Below, one piece after another: positions 32,071-40,663 of a stretch of 64,000 nt of DNA. This stretch comes from an uncultured Bacteroidota bacterium. Lineage in GTDB: Bacteria; Bacteroidota; Bacteroidia; Flavobacteriales; Flavobacteriaceae. Made by a program: the position numbers and the translations under genes. Location: assembly GCA_902535165.1 (NCBI GenBank), contig CACASE010000001.1, forward strand, positions 124,001 through 188,000, read 5' to 3'. Under the pieces are notes generated by a model. The model did no database searches and was not told where the DNA came from. It worked only from the letters and a program-made list of their open reading frames with translations. Position 1 is the stretch's first letter; every line of letters starts with the position of its first letter.

Positions 32071-32994
32071 ATGAGCGACATATTAAATGCAATTGGAAAT
32101 ACACCAATTGTTAAGCTAAAAAACATAGTCCCGATTGGATGCGGAGAAATTTATGTTAAACTCGAAGCATTTAATCCCACTGGATCAAAAAAAGACAGGA
32201 TGGCACTATCAATGATTTTGGGAGCTGAAAAAAGAGGTGTTTTAAAAAAGGGGATGACTGTAGTAGAATATTCGGGTGGCAGTACTGGTGCGGGTTTGGC
32301 ATTTGTTTGTTCGCTTAAGGGATATAATTTTAGGCTGGTTACTGCGGATGTATTTGGAAAAGAAAAAATTGATTTGATGAGATCATTGGGGGCTAATTTA
32401 GAAATCATCAAAAGTTCAGATGGAAAGATAAATAAAGAGCTGATTACCAAAATGATTAAAAAGGCTGATCAAATTTCAAAAGAACCAAATACTTTTTTTA
32501 CAAATCAACTAAACAACACTGATGTGATAGAGGGTTTTGTTCCGTTAGGAGAAGAAATTTTAGATCAGCTAAATGGGAACATTGATGCAGTGTGCGATAC
32601 TGTTGGAACTGCTGGAACCCTTATGGGCATTGCTAAAGCACTCAAAAAAGCTAAGTCAAATTGTAAAGTTATTGCAGTTGAGCCTTCTAGTTCACCGATT
32701 TTATCCAAAGGAATTAAAGGTTCACATAATGTTGAAGGTGTTGGTTTAGGTTTTGTTCCAAATATCTACGATGATAAGCTCGTTGACAATGTTATATCTA
32801 TAGACGAGAGCGCAGCTCGCAAAATATGTAAAGATCTTGCTAAAAAGGAAGGTATATTTTGTGGCACATCAAGCGGAATGAATGTAGCTGCAGCAATCCA
32901 AATTTCAAAGGAACTTGGTCCTAAATCAAGGGTTGTAACTGTTGCTTGTGATACTGGTTTAAAATATCTTTCTGAGGGATTATTTGACGATTAA
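32071..32994 (+). CDS. PLP-dependent cysteine synthase-like enzyme
   Basis: A 307-residue fold type II PLP enzyme. The lysine that holds PLP is probably K41 in NPTGSKKDR. The substrate-binding loop reads SGGSTGAG in place of SGNTG, and the PLP phosphate loop is GTAGTLMG. GTSSGMNVAAA near the end holds the pyridine-contacting Ser. These agree with the CysK/CysM/cystathionine beta-synthase family; the altered loop means the reaction may not be simple O-acetylserine sulfhydrylation. It stands alone, with no cysE or serine pathway gene nearby. Confidence 0.85.
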   Translation: MSDILNAIGNTPIVKLKNIVPIGCGEIYVKLEAFNPTGSKKDRMALSMILGAEKRGVLKKGMTVVEYSGGSTGAGLAFVCSLKGYNFRLVTADVFGKEKIDLMRSLGANLEIIKSSDGKINKELITKMIKKADQISKEPNTFFTNQLNNTDVIEGFVPLGEEILDQLNGNIDAVCDTVGTAGTLMGIAKALKKAKSNCKVIAVEPSSSPILSKGIKGSHNVEGVGLGFVPNIYDDKLVDNVISIDESAARKICKDLAKKEGIFCGTSSGMNVAAAIQISKELGPKSRVVTVACDTGLKYLSEGLFDD

Positions 32995-33052
32995 TTAAAT
33001 AATTCTCAGGTTTGAAAAATGGTTTAAAATTTTAATTATTTATTTTTAACAT

Positions 33053-35572
33053 ATGAAAAAACTTATTTATTTGTCCATTATTATTATATCTTTTAATTTC
33101 TCATTTGCTCAGGATTATTTTTTAGAAAATTTTGGTCCCTACAATGAAAATATCCAAAGTCCTGAAGAGTTTTTAGGATATGAAATCGGAGATCAACATA
33201 CTAGGCATGATCTAATTTTAGCATACTTCAAATATTTATCCTCTGTTTCTGAAAGAGCAAACTTGATCAACTATGGTAAATCGTATGAAGGTAGAACGCT
33301 TACTCTTCTGAGTATCTCAAATGAAGAAAATTTAAAAAACTTAGAAGAAATAAAAACAGAACACTTAAAGTCTACTATTCCCGGATCGATAAAAACTATT
33401 AACGAAAACTTGCCTATAATAATCAACTTAGGATACGGAATCCATGGAAATGAGCCATCGGCTAGCGAAGCAGCTTTGCTAACTGCATATACTTTGATTG
33501 CATCAAAAAATAAAAAAATTGATCGACTTACAACTAACTCGGTTGTGTTTATTGATCCAACTTTAAATCCTGATGGCAGAGACAGACATTCGCAATGGGC
33601 AAACCAATACAAATCAATAAATTTAGTCGCAGATTCTAATGATGCGGAGCATAACGAATCATGGCCACGAGGACGTACAAATCACTACTGGTTTGATTTA
33701 AATAGAGATTGGCTATTGGCAGTTCACCCTGAAAGCAGAGGAAAACTTAATTGGCTTCATGAGTGGTATCCAAATGTTGTAATAGATGTTCATGAAATGG
33801 GTACAAATAGTAATTATTTCTTTGACCCCATGAAGTCTAGCGCATCTGTAAAGCCATTAATACCTCAAGAAAATGTTGATTTATACCCAATTTTTGCTGA
33901 ATATTATGTTAAATATATGGACAGCATAGGTTCATTCTATTATACCAAAGAATCTTTTGACGAAACTTATCCTGGATATGGATCTACTTACTCTGACTTA
34001 CAAGGTGGACTTGCTTTGCTTTTTGAGCAAGCAAGCTCAAGAGGACATGTTCAAGAAACTAATTACGGCGAGATGACATTTGGTTTTACAATAAGAAATC
34101 AATTTTTGAATGGAATAGCAACTGTAGAGGCTGCTGTTGATAATAAAATGCTTTTAAGAGATTATCAAAAAAGATTCTTTGAATCATCACTTTCAGAGTT
34201 TAAAAATGAGAAGATAAAAGCCTACGAATTTGGGGATATTCATGATAAAAACAGAACTAAAGCTTTTATTGATAAATTGCTAATCCATAAAATTGAGGTT
34301 TATGAGAAAGATGACAAGTTCTTAGTTCCTGTAAACCAACTACAGTCAAGAATGGTCAAGAATTTTTTTGAAACCAATGATAAATATTTAGATAGCGTTT
34401 TTTATGATGCTTCTGCATGGTCCGTATCTAATTTTTATAATATGAAACACAAAGCGGTGAGATCGTTTGATGTTAACAAATTAACCAGGGTTATTAACGA
34501 TATGCAGGTCGATAATCCAAAAGTTTCCAAATCAAACTATGCATATATTTTGGATTGGGACGACTACAACACACCTGCAGCGCTTAATCATCTTCACAAA
34601 AATGAAGTAATTAGTTATTCAGCTTATAAACCATTTTCAATTAAAGTAAATGAAAATGACAATGTCAAAAGTTTTAATCGTGGTACTGTGATGGTTCCAG
34701 TTAGTAAACAAAAAGTTGATTCAGAAAAACTTTTTGAGGTTGTTAAATCAACTCAAGAAAAATTCAATATTCCTGTTTTTAGTACTGAGACTGGGTATAG
34801 TTCATCGGGAATTGATTTAGGAAGTAATTTTTTTAGAATCAATAAAAAAGTAAAAGTTGCGATGCTAATTGGTGATGGGGTGAGCTCATATGAAGCTGGA
34901 GAAGTATGGCATCTATTAGATACAAGGGTGCACATTCCCTTGACCAAAATTAGACTCAATCAATTTAACAGAATCTCTTTGGATAAATATACCACACTTG
35001 TAATGGTTTCAGGAACCTATAATCAGATTTCTGACTCGGGCATTAAAAAAATAAAGGATTGGGTTGGTAGAGGGAATACTTTAATTACTATTGGATCAGC
35101 ATCTGGTTGGGCCATTAAAAAAGAGATTGTAAATGAATCATTAGTTGAAACTAAAAATGATACCATCTTCTCTAGAAAAAGATATATTGATGCAAGAGAA
35201 TATTCTGGAAGAGAAAGAATAGGTGGATCGATTTTGAAAGTAGATTTAGACCTTACCCACCCACTTGCGTTTGGTTACAGGGACCAGTCAATTCCTGTCT
35301 ATAAAAACAACAATGTTTTTTTAAACAAATCAAAAAGCGATTATTCTTCAGTTGCTATTTACTCCAAAAATCCTCACATAGATGGTTATGTGTCTAAAAA
35401 AAACATGGAAAATAATTTAAAGGTCGCTGCATCTTTGATTGTTTCCGATTCAGGTTCTGGAAGAGTTGTGCTTTTTGCTGACAATCCAAATTTTAGAGGA
35501 AGTTGGTACGGAACAAATAAACTTTTTTTAAATGCTATTTTTTTTGGAGCAAATATTTCTGTTCCTAAATAA
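33053..35572 (+). CDS. Secreted M14 family zinc carboxypeptidase
   Basis: An 839-residue exported protein with a signal peptide (to about residue 20). The M14 domain covers about 45-360: zinc ligands H131 and E134 in GIHGNEPSASEA, the Arg/Asn substrate contacts in NRDWLLAVHPES, and third ligand H247 in DVHEMG. A catalytic Glu candidate is in LLFEQASSRG. The remaining half is an accessory region that includes a class I amidotransferase-like stretch (VMVSGTYNQISDSGIKKI). Such enzymes trim C-terminal residues from peptides, probably for nutrient uptake. Single gene, followed by a small thiamine-binding-type gene. Confidence 0.92.
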   Translation: MKKLIYLSIIIISFNFSFAQDYFLENFGPYNENIQSPEEFLGYEIGDQHTRHDLILAYFKYLSSVSERANLINYGKSYEGRTLTLLSISNEENLKNLEEIKTEHLKSTIPGSIKTINENLPIIINLGYGIHGNEPSASEAALLTAYTLIASKNKKIDRLTTNSVVFIDPTLNPDGRDRHSQWANQYKSINLVADSNDAEHNESWPRGRTNHYWFDLNRDWLLAVHPESRGKLNWLHEWYPNVVIDVHEMGTNSNYFFDPMKSSASVKPLIPQENVDLYPIFAEYYVKYMDSIGSFYYTKESFDETYPGYGSTYSDLQGGLALLFEQASSRGHVQETNYGEMTFGFTIRNQFLNGIATVEAAVDNKMLLRDYQKRFFESSLSEFKNEKIKAYEFGDIHDKNRTKAFIDKLLIHKIEVYEKDDKFLVPVNQLQSRMVKNFFETNDKYLDSVFYDASAWSVSNFYNMKHKAVRSFDVNKLTRVINDMQVDNPKVSKSNYAYILDWDDYNTPAALNHLHKNEVISYSAYKPFSIKVNENDNVKSFNRGTVMVPVSKQKVDSEKLFEVVKSTQEKFNIPVFSTETGYSSSGIDLGSNFFRINKKVKVAMLIGDGVSSYEAGEVWHLLDTRVHIPLTKIRLNQFNRISLDKYTTLVMVSGTYNQISDSGIKKIKDWVGRGNTLITIGSASGWAIKKEIVNESLVETKNDTIFSRKRYIDAREYSGRERIGGSILKVDLDLTHPLAFGYRDQSIPVYKNNNVFLNKSKSDYSSVAIYSKNPHIDGYVSKKNMENNLKVAASLIVSDSGSGRVVLFADNPNFRGSWYGTNKLFLNAIFFGANISVPK

Positions 35573-35582
35573 ATTAATTATT

Positions 35583-35843
35583 ATGGATACATCAATTGAA
35601 TTAACTCTTATGCCCTTAAATGATGATTACAAATCAATTATTAAGAAATTTATAATGTCACTAAGAGACAGTCGTTTTCAAATTCTTGAAAACCCACTTA
35701 GTACTCAAATATATGGTGACTTCGAACCAATGATGCAAATGCTTGTAGAAAAAATTAATAGTATTTTTTCAAATTGTGACGGTATTATGGTCAATTTAAA
35801 AATTATAAAAGGAAATAGATTTCATTATAAAGCTGATTTTTAA
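35583..35843 (+). CDS. YkoF/MTH1187-like thiamine-binding family protein
   Basis: The ATG at 35583 is preferred over the longer open frame that begins inside the M14 gene, since it starts the conserved region: IELTLMPLNDDYKSIIKKFIMSL, followed by NPLSTQIYGDF, which is the STQI signature of the thiamine/HMP-binding YkoF-like fold. The 86-residue product would form a ferredoxin-like domain that binds hydroxymethylpyrimidine or thiamine. No thiamine gene adjoins it and the ligand is unproven. Confidence 0.75.
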   Translation: MDTSIELTLMPLNDDYKSIIKKFIMSLRDSRFQILENPLSTQIYGDFEPMMQMLVEKINSIFSNCDGIMVNLKIIKGNRFHYKADF

Positions 35844-35881
35844 AATGAAAAAATTAACTTAAATTTCTATTTTTTTTGACT

Positions 35882-36628
35882 ATGAAAAAAACTACTATTT
35901 CTAAAAATTCAAAACTTAATATTATAAAAAATAACTTGAAATATTTTTTTCAAAGCTTTGTAATAATACTAAGTGTTTTTATTTCTTTCTTCATTGATGA
36001 CATTAGAAAAAGTAATGAAAATATTATAACAAAAAATGACCTTGTTAGTGATTTAATTGTCAGTCTTGAGGATGACCTAACTCAAATTGATGAATTGATA
36101 AAAATATTGCAAAAATCAGAAAAAAATATTTTAGAAATATTAAACGATATAGACCTTAATCATAAAAATCTTTCAAATATTGAAGCCATCAAAATAATTT
36201 TGGACATTGAAGTTGGTTTTTCATTTTTTCCTAAAGACGGTATTTTTGAACAATTAATATCTACAGGAACTTTTGAATTAATTAAAAATAATGAGTTGAA
36301 AAGGCTATTGTTGGAAATGTTTAACCATCAGAAAGATAGAAATTATGCTACATCACAGGAAATTGACCAATGGAACATTATTACAAGAGGTGAAATTTTA
36401 AAGAAGTTTAGAATTAGATTTAGTTATAATTCATTTGATGGCGAATTTTATGGTTCAAGAACATTAAATACATTTGATTTTGATACAGATTACTATTTAT
36501 CAAATGATTTTTACGGATTATTGTCTCAAGCTCAAAATTATTCAAATATGTATATGCGTTTACTGAGTGATATAAAAAAATCATATGATACGGCTAAATC
36601 ACTATCAATCGAGGAGTTAAAAAAATAA
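35882..36628 (+). CDS. DUF6090-like membrane-anchored protein
   Basis: The ATG at 35882 (MKKTTISKNSK) gives 248 residues. A single N-terminal membrane helix (about 23-38, FVIILSVFISFFIDDIRKS) is followed by a long helical domain with a strongly acidic strip (VSDLIVSLEDDLTQIDELIK). This arrangement, one helix then an extended helical periplasmic domain of about 210 residues, matches DUF6090-type proteins of Bacteroidota. No function known. Confidence 0.65.
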   Translation: MKKTTISKNSKLNIIKNNLKYFFQSFVIILSVFISFFIDDIRKSNENIITKNDLVSDLIVSLEDDLTQIDELIKILQKSEKNILEILNDIDLNHKNLSNIEAIKIILDIEVGFSFFPKDGIFEQLISTGTFELIKNNELKRLLLEMFNHQKDRNYATSQEIDQWNIITRGEILKKFRIRFSYNSFDGEFYGSRTLNTFDFDTDYYLSNDFYGLLSQAQNYSNMYMRLLSDIKKSYDTAKSLSIEELKK

Positions 36629-36638
36629 TTAAAAAAAA

Positions 36639-37148
36639 ATGAAGAATATATATATACTACTACTTTTGTTAAGTACACTTTCCTGTACAAATAACCAAAC
36701 CAATATTGAATCTGTAATTGTCAGTGATTCTGAGAACGAAGATTTAATTGTTTTAGTTGAATGGTCTATTAATGAAGGTGCAGAAGTTAACTTGGAAGAA
36801 TGGAATGATGCTTGGTCAAAAATGATTGTTGAAACTGAACCATTAACTACATCCTGGAGGTTTTTTATTAATGAAGATAAATCACGAGTAACTATGTACG
36901 AATCTTATTCCAATTGGAGAGGGTTAATGCATCACGATAAAAGAATTACCGAAGGTGACCTTAAAGACAGATTACCTGAAGTGTTTGCCAGATATAAGTT
37001 TGAAGGAGTTACAGTTCTTGGGCCAGTTACTGATGAGTTAAAACAATTTTTTATAGATATTGGATTTGATAAAGCAATGAATAATTCCGAGGGAAACTTA
37101 ATAGAATTTGACTATAGAACTAGTATTGGGGGTTACACTAAAAAATAA
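36639..37148 (+). CDS. ABM-like lipoprotein (paralogue of 28593-29063)
   Basis: A 169-residue lipoprotein with Cys16 (TLSCTNN). The ferredoxin-like domain has DLIVLVEWSINEGAEVNLEEWND and TSWRFFINEDKSRVTMYESYSNWRGLMHH, corresponding to the strands and conserved aromatic of the ABM domain. The domain design (lipobox, short linker, ABM core, C-terminal extension) matches the lipoprotein at 28593-29063. The last stop base (37148) is also the first base of the ATG that begins a 28-base arm of an inverted repeat. Confidence 0.72.
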   Translation: MKNIYILLLLLSTLSCTNNQTNIESVIVSDSENEDLIVLVEWSINEGAEVNLEEWNDAWSKMIVETEPLTTSWRFFINEDKSRVTMYESYSNWRGLMHHDKRITEGDLKDRLPEVFARYKFEGVTVLGPVTDELKQFFIDIGFDKAMNNSEGNLIEFDYRTSIGGYTKK

Positions 37149-37175
37149 TGAAAAAACTAATTCTACTATTACTAT
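37147..37175 (+). repeat. Left arm of a perfect 29-base inverted repeat
   Basis: These bases start at the last codon of the ABM-like gene and run into the ATG of the glycine-zipper gene; they are exactly the reverse complement of 37341-37369. The arm by itself would encode the nine-residue peptide MKKLILLLL, whose stop overlaps the start of the next gene. Confidence 0.85.
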
Positions 37176-37326
37176 GAAAGAATCTAAAATATCTTTAGGT
37201 GCAGGTATAGGATTACTTGCAGGAATTATAATTGGAAATGCTACAGATAATATTGGTTTATGGATTGCATTAGGTTTATGTTTTGGTGCAGGTATTGGAA
37301 CAGCATTAGAAAAAAAAACTAAATGA
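37174..37326 (+). CDS. Glycine-zipper small membrane protein, 50 residues
   Basis: The ATG at 37174 is in the tail of the left repeat arm. The product has the glycine-zipper pattern GAGIGLLAGIIIGNATDN and GLWIALGLCFGAGIGTA, two helices with G-x3-G spacings, ending EKKTK. Glycine-zipper proteins pack tightly in membranes; related short ones are common in bacteria, without a fixed role. The gene sits inside the 29-base inverted repeat, so it could be moved or inverted with it. Confidence 0.6.
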   Translation: MKESKISLGAGIGLLAGIIIGNATDNIGLWIALGLCFGAGIGTALEKKTK

Positions 37327-37340
37327 AAAGAGTGGAATAA

Positions 37341-37369
37341 ATAGTAATAGTAGAATTAGTTTTTTCATT
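37341..37369 (-). repeat. Right arm of a perfect 29-base inverted repeat
   Basis: On the minus strand this arm opens a signal-peptide-like start, MKKLILLLLFIPLF, and the similarity with the 5' end of the gene at 38320 continues past the arm (about 47 bases, few mismatches). It therefore looks like a stray copy of that gene's 5' end rather than a simple hairpin. Confidence 0.85.
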
Positions 37370-37373
37370 TTTG

Positions 37374-38042
37374 TTATTTGTTAAAGTTTTTTTCTGTTTT
37401 ATTAATCCAATAAATTAATACAGGAACTCCTATTATTGATGGTAAAGCGAATCCTAAAAATGGATTCATAATTTCATATTTACTTATTAGAGTTGAAAGA
37501 AATGCAGTTGATGTGGCAATATAACCTCCAAACATATTACCAATATGAGACAAATACCAATGATAACTTTTATTTGGCTTAATAATAAATGGTTTAAGAT
37601 TCACATATGAGATAAGTAAACCTCCAATTCCAAATCCAACAGATAGTAATGCTCCACCACTAAAAAACCCATTTTCAATTGAATAATAAATACCTAATCC
37701 AATGAAAAAAAGATTTGCAATTCCATTGAATATTCCTGCTGTCCAATCAAACCATTTTGGTTTTTGGTTTTTATGAAGGTTTTTTAACCTCAATTTTCTC
37801 ACACCAGCAAATACACTGTAATAACTTAAAAAGGCAATTAAAAATAAAAATCTGTTAAATCTGTAACTGGCTATAATTATGGCAGTGACAAAAACAATTG
37901 TCATTGAGTAAAAATAGATTTTACCAGATTTCTTATGAATTTTACCGCCTTTTAAACTTAATATTGAAATTAATCCAGTTACTAAAGAAATGAATCCTGC
38001 AGCTATATGGATGATTAGCAATTGGTTTATTAATTCATTCAC
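37374..38042 (-). CDS. DUF2306-like membrane protein
   Basis: A 222-residue protein with six or seven hydrophobic helices. The N-terminus has HIAAGFISLVTGLISIL and KGGKIHKKSGKIYFYSM, the family motif of DUF2306, with His residues that could bind heme or metal. The final segments include SHIGNMFGGYIATSTAFL. Function unknown; some related proteins are linked with redox or regulatory membrane systems. It lies between the inverted repeat and the gene at 38320, on the opposite strand. Confidence 0.75.
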   Translation of the reverse strand: MNELINQLLIIHIAAGFISLVTGLISILSLKGGKIHKKSGKIYFYSMTIVFVTAIIIASYRFNRFLFLIAFLSYYSVFAGVRKLRLKNLHKNQKPKWFDWTAGIFNGIANLFFIGLGIYYSIENGFFSGGALLSVGFGIGGLLISYVNLKPFIIKPNKSYHWYLSHIGNMFGGYIATSTAFLSTLISKYEIMNPFLGFALPSIIGVPVLIYWINKTEKNFNK

Positions 38043-38197
38043 TTATTTGAGCAAATATTAAATATAAAATTAAGAAAAGGAAAAAAGAATAAATAAAGGA
38101 ATCTATGTTTATTTACCGATACAATAAATATACTTGTTTGCTTTTGATTGACTATTAATATCTTTTGTTTTCCTTTTTAGGGGTTTTTTAAAATTGT

Positions 38198-38217
38198 TTA
38201 GTACACTATTAGTACAC
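38198..38217 (+). repeat. Two direct repeats TTAGTACAC, 11 bases apart
   Basis: TTAGTACAC occurs at 38198-38206 and 38209-38217, one helical turn apart, in the 277-base gap upstream of the gene at 38320. Each has a GTAC core. Spacing by about one DNA turn is typical for tandem protein-binding sites; it could equally be a short slippage duplication. Confidence 0.45.
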
Positions 38218-38255
38218 ACTTTGGTCAACAAAAAGTAAAGAAAAACAAAAAAAAT

Positions 38256-38270
38256 GTTACAAAATGTAAC
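38256..38270. promoter_or_regulatory. Inverted repeat GTTACA-AAA-TGTAAC upstream of the gene at 38320
   Basis: Two six-base half-sites separated by AAA form a perfect dyad 50 bases before the ATG. It could be the operator of a dimeric regulator, or a small hairpin; its minus-strand reading is followed by a T run and so also looks like a weak terminator. No other genes were identified in this gap. Confidence 0.4.
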
Positions 38271-38319
38271 GCTAAAAAAAAAGGATAATTTTATATATTA
38301 GGTTGATAAATAACTAATT

Positions 38320-39204
38320 ATGAAAAAACTAATTATACTATTACTATTTATTCCGCTTTTTACTTTAGGTCAATATTCTACTTATTATGGAACTTATGAT
38401 GTTAATGCTTTTGTTGATGTAAATGCAAATGTTAATGTAAATAAAAATGTAAATGTTTCAGGAAATGTCAATAAAACAATAACAACAATTGATTATGGAG
38501 CTCTAGCTAGTGCTAATGCTCAAAGGGAAGCAAACAGAATAGAAAGTTTGAAGGTTGCAAATGAACAACAAAGACAAGCACTAATTGAAATTGCAAAAGA
38601 CCCTAACAAAGCTTTTGATTATGGAATTGATAATAATCTTCAAATTAAAGGAGATAATGCTAAATCTGTTGGTTTTAAAAAATTTGTTCATTACCACAAA
38701 ATACCTAATCAATCATTATTTACAAGAACACAAAAATCTGCATTTAGTTACCAAAATATTAGTGATAATTTTATAAAATCTGAAATAGAATTATTTCTTC
38801 CATTTAAACCTGCCGGTATTAAAGACAAAACCACTCTGGGATATATTAGAGAGAGTTTTGATGGGATTTTTAACAGTGTAGAGGATGTTGCCAAACTTCC
38901 TAAGCTTATTGTAGGAGAATATAATGAAGAAATAAAAGCTTTTGTACATAAAAAAGAAATCAATAAAACCACAATCTATGGAATTGATGGATTCAAGGGT
39001 ACTGTTATCTATGAAAGTGATTATGAGTATGTAATTAAAGACAACTATTATGCTGCTAATAATGGAATAATAGCTTATGCAGGGGCTCGATATTCTGGAG
39101 ATAAAGATGAAATTACATTTGAGGAATTAGAGGGAAGAAGATATTACTTCAGAAAGCTTATTGAGAAAATAATTTCTACTCAAAATGTATATGATATCAA
39201 GTAA
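38320..39204 (+). CDS. Secreted protein with Val-Asn repeat, 294 residues
   Basis: Signal peptide MKKLIILLLFIPLFTLGQ, then a low-complexity Asn/Val stretch VNANVNVNKNVNVSGNVNK (about 33-52), then a helical region (ASANAQREANRIESLKVANEQQRQALIEIAK) and a C-terminal domain of about 190 residues with KTTIYGIDGFKGTVIYESDYEYVI. No known family is recognised. The VN repeat resembles short beta-forming linkers on surface proteins. Single gene; start well supported by the signal peptide. Confidence 0.75.
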   Translation: MKKLIILLLFIPLFTLGQYSTYYGTYDVNAFVDVNANVNVNKNVNVSGNVNKTITTIDYGALASANAQREANRIESLKVANEQQRQALIEIAKDPNKAFDYGIDNNLQIKGDNAKSVGFKKFVHYHKIPNQSLFTRTQKSAFSYQNISDNFIKSEIELFLPFKPAGIKDKTTLGYIRESFDGIFNSVEDVAKLPKLIVGEYNEEIKAFVHKKEINKTTIYGIDGFKGTVIYESDYEYVIKDNYYAANNGIIAYAGARYSGDKDEITFEELEGRRYYFRKLIEKIISTQNVYDIK

Positions 39205-39266
39205 TTTAATAAATCCTTGTTAATTTTGAAAAAGTGATTATATTTACATAACTAACTGATTATCAA

Positions 39267-40658
39267 CTACTTACCAATACAAAAGTTAGAAAAGATATTT
39301 CCTAACATTTCGTCATTTGTTATTTGTCCAGTTATTTCTCCAATTGAGTCAATTGCTTTTCTTAAGTCAATAGACAACAAATCACCAGTTATACCATTTT
39401 CAATACCTTTTTTAATATCAATCAATGATGATTCTGCCTCATTAAGAGAATTGTAGTGTCTGAGATTTGTTACAATTGTTCCATTATTTTCAGATGCTTT
39501 ATTAACACTCAACAACTTAGCTTTTAATGGTTTTAAATAGTCTTTTTGAATTGCTGAAATTTCTAAAATTTCATTAATCTCAAAATCCTTACATGATTTT
39601 AAAAGAGGTTCCATTTTTATATCGCTTTTATTTTTTAAATCAATTTTATTTCTAACTAATAATATTGTTAGATCATCACGATTAAATTCTGAAAGATCAT
39701 TTATAATTTCATCCTTGGTTATATCATTGATGTCAAAAAGATAGATCAAAACTGATGCTTTTGAAATTTTTGATTTTGTAATTTCAATTCCTTTCGACTC
39801 AATTTCATCATCGGTTTTTCTCAAACCGGCTGTATCAACAAACCTATATTTTATTCCATCAATTATAATAGTATCTTCAATTGCATCTCGAGTTGTACCT
39901 GCTATATTACTTACAATTGCTTTTTCTTCATTAAGAAGCAAATTTAACAGAGATGATTTTCCTGAATTTGGCTTACCTGCAATTGCAACAGGAATTCCAT
40001 TTTTAATTGCATTTCCATATTTGAAAGAATCTTTCAGCTCAGCTACTTTAGTGCTTACTCTATCAATCAGATCTAGTAAATCATTCTTATTTGCAAACTC
40101 AACATCTTCTTCTGAAAAATCTAATTCAAGTTCAATCATCGAAGTAAAATGCAGTAGCTCCTCTCTTAAGACTTTTAGATCATTTTGAAAACCTCCTCTC
40201 ATTTGATTTAATGCAATTTTATGCATTGAGGATGAGTCAGAGTAAATTAAATCAGAGACTGCTTCAGCTTGTGTTAAATCAAATTTACCATTTAAAAAAG
40301 CTCTCATTGTAAACTCTCCGGCCTTTGCAAGTCGAATATTATTCGTAAGCAACTTTTCAATAATTGTCTTTTGAATATACGTTGAACCATGACATGAGAT
40401 TTCAACTGTTTCTTGTCCTGTGAAAGATTTCCCCTTACCAAAATAGGATAAAACAACTTCATCAATTATTTCATCATCATAAGTAAAATCTCCGTATATA
40501 ACAGAATGGCTTTTTATATCAGAAACACTAGTCCCAGATCTAGATTTAAAAAATGGCTCAACTTTAATTAATGCATTATCACCTGTAATTCTAATAAGAG
40601 CAATAGCTCCCATTCCTGTAGGCGTTGAAATTGCTACAATATCATCTTTAAAGTCCAT
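39267..40658 (-). CDS. mnmE: tRNA modification GTPase MnmE
   Basis: A 463-residue enzyme of the expected length and domain order: an N-terminal THF-binding domain (MDFKDDIVAISTPTG, with the conserved ETVEISCHGS), a helical domain, an inserted G domain with P-loop GKPNSGKS (residues 228-235) and DTAGLR, and the C-terminal FCIGK, whose Cys is required for activity. With MnmG it modifies U34 of certain tRNAs. It is followed five bases downstream of the GNAT-like gene, probably co-transcribed. Confidence 0.97.
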   Translation of the reverse strand: MDFKDDIVAISTPTGMGAIALIRITGDNALIKVEPFFKSRSGTSVSDIKSHSVIYGDFTYDDEIIDEVVLSYFGKGKSFTGQETVEISCHGSTYIQKTIIEKLLTNNIRLAKAGEFTMRAFLNGKFDLTQAEAVSDLIYSDSSSMHKIALNQMRGGFQNDLKVLREELLHFTSMIELELDFSEEDVEFANKNDLLDLIDRVSTKVAELKDSFKYGNAIKNGIPVAIAGKPNSGKSSLLNLLLNEEKAIVSNIAGTTRDAIEDTIIIDGIKYRFVDTAGLRKTDDEIESKGIEITKSKISKASVLIYLFDINDITKDEIINDLSEFNRDDLTILLVRNKIDLKNKSDIKMEPLLKSCKDFEINEILEISAIQKDYLKPLKAKLLSVNKASENNGTIVTNLRHYNSLNEAESSLIDIKKGIENGITGDLLSIDLRKAIDSIGEITGQITNDEMLGNIFSNFCIGK

Positions 40659-40663
40659 TAATT

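Noticed and set aside
37174-37368. Antisense signal-peptide ORF over the glycine-zipper gene
   Set aside because: After the copied signal peptide the frame mirrors the glycine-zipper gene on the other strand and ends soon; the sense gene has the family-like pattern.
38221-38319. Phage attachment site with integrase remnant
   Set aside because: No tRNA end, no recombinase homology and only short repeats; the evidence is too weak.
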